From Siniperca chuatsi (Eukaryota; Chordata; Actinopteri; Centrarchiformes; Sinipercidae): DNA of 64,000 nucleotides. Of this stretch, positions 56,356-64,000 are shown piece after piece. The notes beneath the pieces are model-generated. The model saw only the letters and a program-made list of their open reading frames with translations, was not told the origin of the DNA and did not search any database. Position 1 is the first letter of the stretch, and every line of letters starts with the position of its first letter. Location of the stretch: assembly GCF_020085105.1 (NCBI RefSeq), contig NC_058063.1, forward strand, positions 22,177,566 through 22,241,565. Direction: 5' to 3'. The position numbers were made by a program, and so were the translations under genes.

Positions 56356-57279
56356 CTGTAGGGGGAAAAAAGACAAAGTAAGTAAATGAGCAAGAAAGTG
56401 AGACAGAGTGAATGAGTCCGAATCATTAAGCAGCAAGAGCACACACACATAACAAAAGTGAAAGAAAATCAGGGAGGTGGGACCTGCAGGTGGAAGTGGG
56501 ATTTGATAAAAGAGGAAGTCTCCAATCATTTACTGACTTAAACATAGCCTTTATGTACAGCACAGTTCTCCCAAAGTGAGTGAATGCATCAACAAGCAGA
56601 CAGGAATTGAATTTGTCAGACATCCTGTACAGGAGGCTTTCAGGACTCGTACACTTTCAGTTCAGTTGTGCGCATACCAAAAGTACTGTATGTCTATACC
56701 TGCTCCATTTTATGGTTGAACATGTGATTCCAAAACCACTGGCATTAATCTGCTGCTATAACACCATCCTCTCTTCTGGTTTCAGGCTTTCCACCAGGCT
56801 TTGGAACCTGGCGGCAGGGCTTTGTTCCCATTCAGACACAAGAGCAGTAAGGCCCTGTCACACCACAAAGTGGCACAGCACCATTCATCCTTGCATCTTC
56901 TCCAAGCATGTTGTTTTAGAAGCTTTGTGACGTAGTGACTACTCACAGGGCTAGTAGCGACTCTAGGCACTTTCTTCCCCCTTGGATTGCGAAGTCAAGT
57001 CATGAATACCTAGTTAATGAGCGTGAAACGTTGTTCACCCAATCAGAGCGAACAAACGTTCTTGACGTCAAACCCTTTAACGACCACACAAGGAAGGTCT
57101 AAAATTCATTTAGCTTATTTAATTTATTAAGTATATACAGTGTTTATTATTATTATTATGTGCAACATGTGGTGCAGGACCTATAGTAAAGATTTTGGAG
57201 GTCAGGACCGAGTGAGACTGTCTGTGCTAGTTAGCTATCCAGCTAGCTATTTGTGAAATGTCAAAATAAGTCGCTCAGC
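56356..57279. other. TLR2 upstream intron, no other gene
   Basis: Sequence upstream of the exon carrying the TLR2 start codon. No second exon or element was recognised. Short open frames lack supporting features. Confidence 0.45.
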
Positions 57280-57284
57280 GTTAT

Positions 57285-57824
57285 TGTTACAGACACGCCA
57301 GGCTCCACCTCATCACAGCCACACCGCACTCCCTCACCGGAATACTAATTCCCAACACCTGTCACCCATCACACACCTGCACTTAATCAGCCACTCTACT
57401 CCCTATAAAACCCAGCTCCTCACCTCAGTCAGTGTCCGGTCTCGTTTATACTAAGGACAGATCAGAGCAGTCTTCCTGTATATGCTTCACGGACTCACCA
57501 CTACGATTATTGGATCTTTCTCCCTAAGAACTCTGAACCCCAGCTTCTGTCGATCTACAGTCTCCAGATTGTGCCGCTCTAACTCCCGGCTCCAGTCTAT
57601 CTCGAATCTCCTGAGTGTGCCACTCCGAATCCTGGCTCCCGTCTGTCTCCTGTGTCCGGAGCTCCTGTGTGTTCCCCGTCTTCGGTGTGTGGCGCCCCAG
57701 TGCCCACACACCTCAGCCATCAGTAAGAGAAAGGACAGTATCTATTCTTCTCTATAATACTTCTGTGTTTGCAATAAACTCTCAGTATCCTTACCACTCG
57801 CCTCCGGTTTTTCTGTCCGTAACA
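57285..57824. mobile_element. Solo LTR with 5-bp target-site duplication
   Basis: A 540-bp block starts TGTTAC and ends GTAACA (short terminal inverted repeat) and is flanked by the direct repeat GTTAT at 57280-57284 and 57825-57829. A TATAAAA at 57404-57410 and an AATAAA at 57773-57778 fit promoter and polyadenylation signals of an LTR in + orientation. No gag/pol, primer-binding site or second LTR is adjacent. This is a solo LTR from recombination of a fish LTR retrotransposon, probably Gypsy-type. Confidence 0.9.
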
Positions 57825-57829
57825 GTTAT

Positions 57830-58480
57830 CTATCTATCTAGGTATATAGCTAGCTAGCTAACGTTTGGAAAGTGTAGTGAATTAGATAGCTAGCTAAGAT
57901 AATGTTAGACAGACAATGGTGTTGTGAGGCTCGAGCCTGCTATGATAGCTCGCTGACAGAAACTATTGCCAGAGCAGTACAGCCACACTGTGTGCAGCTA
58001 TGAGACGATAGCAGACCTCAGTTTCAGGGCAGCCATAAAACTGAAGCTGTGCAGTGAGGAAGAGGCAAAGAGATGGCTTGAAGTCTTCCAGAGCTCCTCG
58101 GGCTTCACATAGCGAAAATCTAAAACTCACTCGAAGTCTAAAACCTGCTTACTTCTTGTAGCACCCAACATTAGGGTAAGTATTACCCACTCAAGCCACC
58201 CTCATAATTACACCATGTAGCTTTCAGTTTAACCTCTAATGAGGATGTCAGGAGGAAAAGTTATTTTTTATGTGAAGAATGAACTTTTAAAGGCATAGGA
58301 GCGGTAAACAAGAACACGTCTTGCCCTGCTACTCTGTTCCTGATCTTGAAAAGGCAGCCAGAATGTGGAGAACGGAAGTCGAGGTCAGTAGTAAAAAAAA
58401 AAAAAAGGTTCAAGGACAATATTTGATAGTAACAGGTTAATACAACTGAGACTTTGTTAAAACAACAGTATTTACAGCCG
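57830..58480. other. Gene-free stretch with TAGC-rich runs
   Basis: Short 'gctagctagctaac' type runs and general AT-rich DNA. No exon or element protein was found. Confidence 0.45.
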
Positions 58481-58760
58481 TGGTCAAATTTATTGGCACC
58501 CATGTAGAAATTCTCATTCTAATTGGGTAACGCTATTTCAAGCTCTCTGTCTTCTCACGTTCTCTTTTCATTAATATCACAGCACATGTGTTTCTGATCT
58601 TATCGTTTTTCTCTGTTCCCTGTTTTCATTAAACAAGGAGCTATTTCTGCTCTGTTGTGTCACTGTGTGTATCATAAAGGAAGCAGATAATAATCAGGTA
58701 TGGTTAATATAAAGGCTACAACACCATCTCCGATGAGCTTGATCCGCACATGAAAGAGGG
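58481..58760. mobile_element. Possible Tc1-like element fragment
   Basis: The text 'gtggtcaaatttattggcac' followed by cc resembles the terminal repeat of fish Tc1-type elements. The sequence after it (ttaatataaaggctacaaca) is the kind of non-coding leader found before the transposase. No matching right end was located. Confidence 0.4.
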
Positions 58761-59269
58761 GTTCTTCCTTCATGTAAACTTACGAACGTCTCAGGGGATT
58801 GTTGCAACACAGACATATCTTCTTGTAACACAGGAAGTCACTTACAGCATTGCTAACTGTACTAGCTGCCATTAGCTAGTTAGCTAACTTAGCAGTCTTA
58901 TTTGCTGACTCTGCCCGGACTGGAAGCTCGGAGTCCTGGGGGAGTCTTGGGCCGGGGACCAAGCGGGGGATACTGTTGGGGAGCGGGGCCAGAATGGACT
59001 ACAACGATTTCTGCCCACAATCCTCTCCTGCAAGTGCTGAATTAACCAACACCAGGCCTCCAATGCTGATGTGTCATGGTCACAGCTTCATGCACGACTT
59101 GTCATGATTAAGGCCATAAAAATGCTTCAATATATTGTAGCATGCAAGTGGAAAGCTTAAGATATTTCATTAACAATTATTTTAATATTATCCATATATG
59201 CAATAGGCGGTTCGTTTCATTAACCCGCGACTAGCGAACCGACTCATGACCCCACCACAACCCCCCATA

Positions 59270-59515
59270 GCTATATAATTTAGGGAATATTATAGATCCA
59301 AGACTAAACTGACAGAAGGGCGGAAAAGTCGCAATTACAAATCTTAAGCACCACGGACAGCACCATGGATTCATCAGTATACAGCACAGCTAGGCTGCTG
59401 GTATTTCAGAGTCGTGGTCGGCACCATAGACTCTATCATTCTAACTAAACAGCCCCTCTGACCCTGCAGTCTTTCCGCTACTAGGGGATGGAGAGGGGAT
59501 GGCATGCCCCCCAAA
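59270..59515. repeat. Dispersed repeat, copy B (partner at 640-960)
   Basis: Shares 'aatattatagatcc', 'aaactgacagaagggcgg', 'caccacggacagc' and 'aaacagcccctctg' with 640-960, in the same orientation but shorter because of internal deletions. Confidence 0.7.
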
Positions 59516-59519
59516 TATG

Positions 59520-61380
59520 CTAATTGGGGTGTTATTCATATAAAAAAAATTATGTCATCCTTACAATTTTGACCCACCAGACCAACATTGTATACATACC
59601 TGACTTGGCCAAACAGAAAGTGCTACCACAAAGTTGAAGTTGTCTATAATATCATTGTATGTAGCATTAAGATCTCCCTTCATTGGGATGAACAAATCAA
59701 TGAACCAAACTCAGACCAAAAGCAGACTGAAGTATATGGACAGGGGTGTCCACATAGATTTGGCCATATAGAAATGTATATGCAGTCAACACTTTGACAG
59801 TGCAGTGCACAGATTTGATTTTGGTCTTGGGTGTGACACAGACAGAAAAAAAAACAACAAACTGTTTTCTATTTGCTTCGTGACCTTGATGATTATTTTG
59901 CCATCCTGTTTTCATGAGAAATGATCTGACATGTCGAGATAGAGAGAGTAAAGTTATGCCCCTTAAATTAAAATGAACTTCAGATGCACAGCTTCAGCAG
60001 TAAGTACCCTGCCAGAATCATTAACTGCAAAAACAAAACAGAAACTCACGAGTGTGATCAGCAAGAAAAACCATTAAGTGACTCTGCTTTGTGTCTTTGT
60101 ATCACCCCCTCATGAACTGCATTCACTCTGTTTAATAGCCCTCATTTGCTCAACTGCTTCCCTTTATCTGTTTATCTGTGATACAATCGGACAGTTTCCT
60201 GTCTCATAACCGCTGTCATAAAACAGACGAATTATAACTGAAACAGCACTGTAGCGATCGGTCAAACTACAGGCAAGACGGCATGGAAAAACAGTACATT
60301 TCATGCTTTGTTCAAGGATTCTATAGCAAGTCTGTGTTGCCTTACCTGATTTTCTGCTGAACTGATTCCCGATAATGAGGGAAAAACTGACTGAATATGA
60401 GAGAGTGAGAGAATCAGTGTCTTTATGACTGTATAGAGAGGAAGTAAAAACTCTGAAGGGACAGCTGGAGCCAAGTGTGAAAAGAGGTAGTGAGCATGAA
60501 AATGTGTACTTTCGGGAGGAGTGTGTGCCTGTGAAAATGTAGACGTTCATGACAGCGTTTCAAGAAAAGTACAGTAAATGCATCTTTTGCACATTTTCAG
60601 AATGTTAGACACACGGTCAAATCATTTCACTACACTGACAGCAGTTTCTTTTGAATTGTTGACTTTTTGCTAAAATGCTGTTAATTTGAAAAAACTACGA
60701 GTTGTTGACTCTCTTTGATCAAGCTCTAGAAACAAGCAGATGTGAAGCAGCCAAATGTTGTATTATCTTGTATGCGTTCCTGTTACATAATATACTATAA
60801 ACACTATGTACAGGACCGTGACCACAATCACTTCCGCTCTATTTCTGGCTCTAACCATCACTTCCCCTTTGTCCCCACTCATAAAGACTTGTCAGGCAAA
60901 CAAGGATCGCTAACATGTTTTGCTTTTGGAAAGAGAGAGTAACTCTACAATAATTTAAAAGTGACGGAAAAAGAAGAGACGGAAACACGTCTTCCTTAAA
61001 TGATAGAAGAGCTGAGAAGCTTGATAAAATCATCTGATACCAGCTTAACACTGTCACTGGGCTGATATGCAAAATAGTACCACTGAATCACAGAATACAG
61101 CTCTGTCCATGATGTTACAAATAACAGTTTAGTGTAGAATTTAATAATAATAATAATAATAAGTAAAAGCTACAAACCACACATTTGAAGACAGCGAGGT
61201 GAAGATTCTTAGTAGAGAGAAGAGTTGGTTTGAACGGAGTGTCAAGGAAGCCATTTTTGTGAAAAAAGAGAACCCCTCTTTGAACAGAAATGGTGGTCTG
61301 AGATTCAATCTGCCCAAAGTCTATCAGAGTGTATTAGCACCGTGGTCACGCCAATCACATGCTAATCAGGCACGTCCAAT
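59520..61380. other. TLR2 upstream region
   Basis: Apart from the possible 5' UTR exon at about 60346-60430, nothing gene-like was recognised. Confidence 0.4.
60346..60430 (-). other. Possible non-coding first exon of TLR2
   Basis: On the minus strand, 'cagttcagcagaaaatcag' is followed by a strong donor GTAAGG (plus-strand coordinates 60345-60340). The TLR2 exon holding the start codon begins with an acceptor one base before the ATG, so an upstream non-coding exon must exist. This is the best donor seen upstream. The 5' limit is a guess. Confidence 0.35.
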
Positions 61381-61383
61381 TTT

Positions 61384-61480
61384 TTCACAATTGAGAATGA
61401 CTTCCGGGTGGGAGCCGAAACGTCTTGATTCTGAAAACAGTGTCCAGATGACTACGACTGAAACCTTTTCTACAATAATA
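61384..61480. repeat. Single-arm fragment of the 11-kb foldback repeat
   Basis: Closely matches 11170-11265 ('cacaattgagaatgacttcc', 'gggagccgaaacgtcttg', 'actacgactgaaacctt'). The opposite arm is absent. Confidence 0.85.
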
Positions 61481-62018
61481 AGTATTGCCATTGGTTCTCA
61501 AAATGTCCCCACTTTCCAGAAAAGTCCTCCCTGTTCAAAACTGTCTTAAAATGTCCTAAATTTCCAAACACGTCCCCACTTTCCAAAATGTCTTTAGAGT
61601 TAGTGTTTGATTATGCTGTGATGTGATCAAACTGGGGACCGGCACGCCCCCCAGGGCGTGAGCTGTGAGTTTAACAGAGAGATGAAGAGCAACCAGGACA
61701 GATCTTTGCTAAGTTTATGCTTCTCTGTGTGTTTCAGGATATCAGAACAGAACAACCATCTGAGGAGTGTTGCTGCAGAGGCTGGGCACCTAACATACTT
61801 AGGTTTTCTTACTAAAGTCTCACAACATATTCTCTTAATGTCCTGACACCAGAGTCCACATGACAGAGGATCTGGGCTGATAAAAACCACTGACGCAAAC
61901 GAGCCTGCCCTGGTTTGGCCCTCAGGTATATTGGCTGCCTTTCCTTAATGATGAAGTTTGTTGGGGCTGTATGCAGTCTGCGAGGACCTGCAGACCTGAA
62001 TAACTGAAATGATAGAAA

Positions 62019-62040
62019 TGTGTGTGTGTGTGTGTGTGTG
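62019..62040. repeat. (TG)n microsatellite
   Basis: About 11 TG units, followed by a TA/TG-rich stretch to about 62280. Confidence 0.9.
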
Positions 62041-62519
62041 AATATGTATATATATATCAGCCATTTGTCACTTAACATACAGTGATAACATTTAAACACA
62101 TTCTATGGAGAGCAAAACAGTAAATTTGTGCATGTGCATGTCTTTTTCTATGTATATATTTATGCATATGTAATTATCTGTGTGTGTGTATGTATGTAGG
62201 TGCACGTATGTATGCATGTACATACTGTATATATGTGTATGCATATCTGCATGCAGTGTACGTATATATATGCTCATATGGGTTTGTCTCCTCTTTTTTG
62301 ACCATATATACTTATTTATGGTTTGTCAGAGAAGTTTTGTTTTATGTTTTTATGCAGCAAAACTAATGAAAAAAAAGATATTATAAAGTTAGTTACAATC
62401 TAACTGTGTTTTTGGTGTAAATATTAGTTAGCCATTGTTAAGTTCAGTTGTATAAAGTTAAAGGCAGGAGCCACGTTGGTTACATAACCACTAAACCAGA
62501 CTGTTACTCAGCTAAAGTT

Positions 62520-62675
62520 ATTCAGCCCTGAGCCACGCGTCCTGTGGTGATAACGGCCTTCCTGCTGCTGGTGTTTCTGGTGAATGTCCAGTCTGATATC
62601 ACTAAAGGTTACTTTGAAGAGCTGGATGACCTGACAAACTTATATTACAGACACGATATTACTGAAACACCGTAA
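62520..62675 (+). other. Unassigned open segment with hydrophobic stretch
   Basis: One frame reads PVVITAFLLLVFLVNVQSDI then TKGYFEELDDLTNLYYRHDI and stops at TAA 62673-62675. It resembles a signal peptide or membrane helix followed by an acidic segment. No ATG begins it, although an acceptor-like 'ttattcag' precedes it at about 62523. It could be a terminal exon of an unknown gene or chance. No family is recognised. Confidence 0.2.
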
Positions 62676-62689
62676 CGGATGGTACAGTC

Positions 62690-64000
62690 TTTCTAGACTA
62701 CTCAAAGCGCTTCAACTGCAGATCACATTCACACACTGATGACTCAAGTGCGGCCGGTGCCAACTGCTCATCGCTTCAAAGGCAGTAACTCAGTCACACA
62801 CTCACACACCGAAGGCACAGCCCTCGGGGGACAATTTGGGGTTTAGTGTCTTTGACACTTTGACGATTGGTGGACGGCCCGCTCTAACACTAAGCCACAG
62901 TCGCCCACAAGAACAGCTGTGTCACGGTTTTCCTGACAACAAAAACCATTTGCATGTAACCCTGGCACACATATGCATCAGCATACAGACACTAAAGGAG
63001 TTTACACACTAAGTGTGAATCTTTCACGTTTTTTAAAAATCTGTCATTCTAAAAAAAAACAGAATATGGACCAAAATCTTGATGCTGAGTCAGATGTGTT
63101 CTTTTCTTTTAAAATTCTGAGTAGAGTTGAAACCAAAATGAATCAAAAATGGCAATTATTCTTTGGGTCCAGCTTCTCCACTGTGAGGATTTGCTGCTTT
63201 TCTCTGTCTTATTTGATAGTTGGGTTTTAGACTGTTGGTTGGACAAAACAAGCGTTTTGAAGACGTCCCCTTAGGCTCTGGGAGATTGTCCTAGCCATGT
63301 TTCATTATTGTGTGACATTTTGTAGAACAAGCAAATAATCAATTCATCGAGAAAATAATCATCAGAGTAATTGCTAATGTTGTTGCAGCACAAATTCCAA
63401 GCTAAAACTTCACCATGTGTAGCGAGTTAGCATGCTAACGTTTTCTAATTAGCACTAAACACAAAGTGCAGCTGAGGCTGATGGGAATGTCACAGTTTTG
63501 CAGGTATTTTGTCCATGTTGGACACATTTTGACTAAAGCTAATGCATCCTAATGGGAACGTCAATGTCTGAACCAAATTCCCCAGCAGTCCGTCCAACAG
63601 TTAGTGAGACATTTTACTCAAAACCACAAATGTCAACCTCATGGTGGCGCTAAAGTCAGAGGATCGCCAAAATCATAAGGATTTATTGTCTGGAAACTGA
63701 TGACCCCTGCTGTTATTATTCAGTGGTGTCTTTGGATTCCGATGTGTTGCATTTCATCGTTGGGCAGGATGTCGATGGGTGCCTCTTGGTAACGCCTGGG
63801 CCTGGTGTTCCCATGTTCCCTTTTATGCACCTTACAACACCCCCACACACTGTCTCATCCCTCAGGTCCACCTTACACCACTGATACCCCCGATACTCAC
63901 TCTCCACGCTGATATTTCAGTCTGCACCAGAGTGGTGGACCCACCGACAGACGAACCATCGACTTGCTTAAAACCTAAATAATTTCACATTTTCTAAAAA
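62690..64000. other. Gene-free end of window
   Basis: No exon, RNA gene or recognised element protein. Short open frames near 63716-63982 have no supporting splice sites or motifs. Confidence 0.4.

Overview
The window is genomic DNA from a teleost fish, most likely a percomorph. It has multi-exon genes with GT-AG introns, many fish-type non-LTR retrotransposon fragments (L2/CR1-like, I-clade/Nimb-like), Tc1-like and Harbinger-like DNA transposon remnants, and abundant GT, GAA and ATCC microsatellites. Nothing looks prokaryotic. All gene models were assembled by reading splice sites and reading frames by eye.

Layout. 1-6.3 kb is gene-free and repeat-rich: a 21-bp minisatellite, a Harbinger fragment, a LINE 3' end interrupted by a terminal-inverted-repeat element, Nimb-like ORF1 remains and GAA tracts. 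6.4-10.5 kb (+) is a spliced, apparently non-coding host gene with one U14 (SNORD14) box C/D snoRNA in each of six consecutive introns. 11.0-11.7 kb is a foldback repeat. 11.94-19.26 kb (+) is a complete nine-exon RING membrane E3 ligase of the RNF121/RNF175 family. 21.4-28.6 kb (+) is a complete FAM111A-like nuclear protease gene with an octapeptide minisatellite in its third exon. 28.6-36.3 kb is LINE-rich and holds a copied fragment of the RNF last exon. 36.4-44.2 kb (+) is a second, tandemly duplicated FAM111A-like copy. It has lost its start exon and the catalytic-histidine segment, and it is joined in frame to an L2-type LINE endonuclease. 47.2-56.4 kb (-) is a complete TLR2 gene with 11 coding exons. 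56.4-64 kb has no firm gene but holds a solo LTR with target-site duplication, a probable TLR2 5' UTR exon and dispersed repeats.

How the parts relate. TLR2 is a plasma-membrane innate immune receptor, RNF121/175 proteins are ER/Golgi ubiquitin ligases, and FAM111A proteins are nuclear proteases linked to DNA replication and antiviral restriction. TLR2 and RNF175 are neighbours in human 4q31, which favours RNF175 as the identity of the ligase. The FAM111A-like pair lies between them here. The U14 array would supply an 18S rRNA processing and methylation guide and is functionally separate from the rest.
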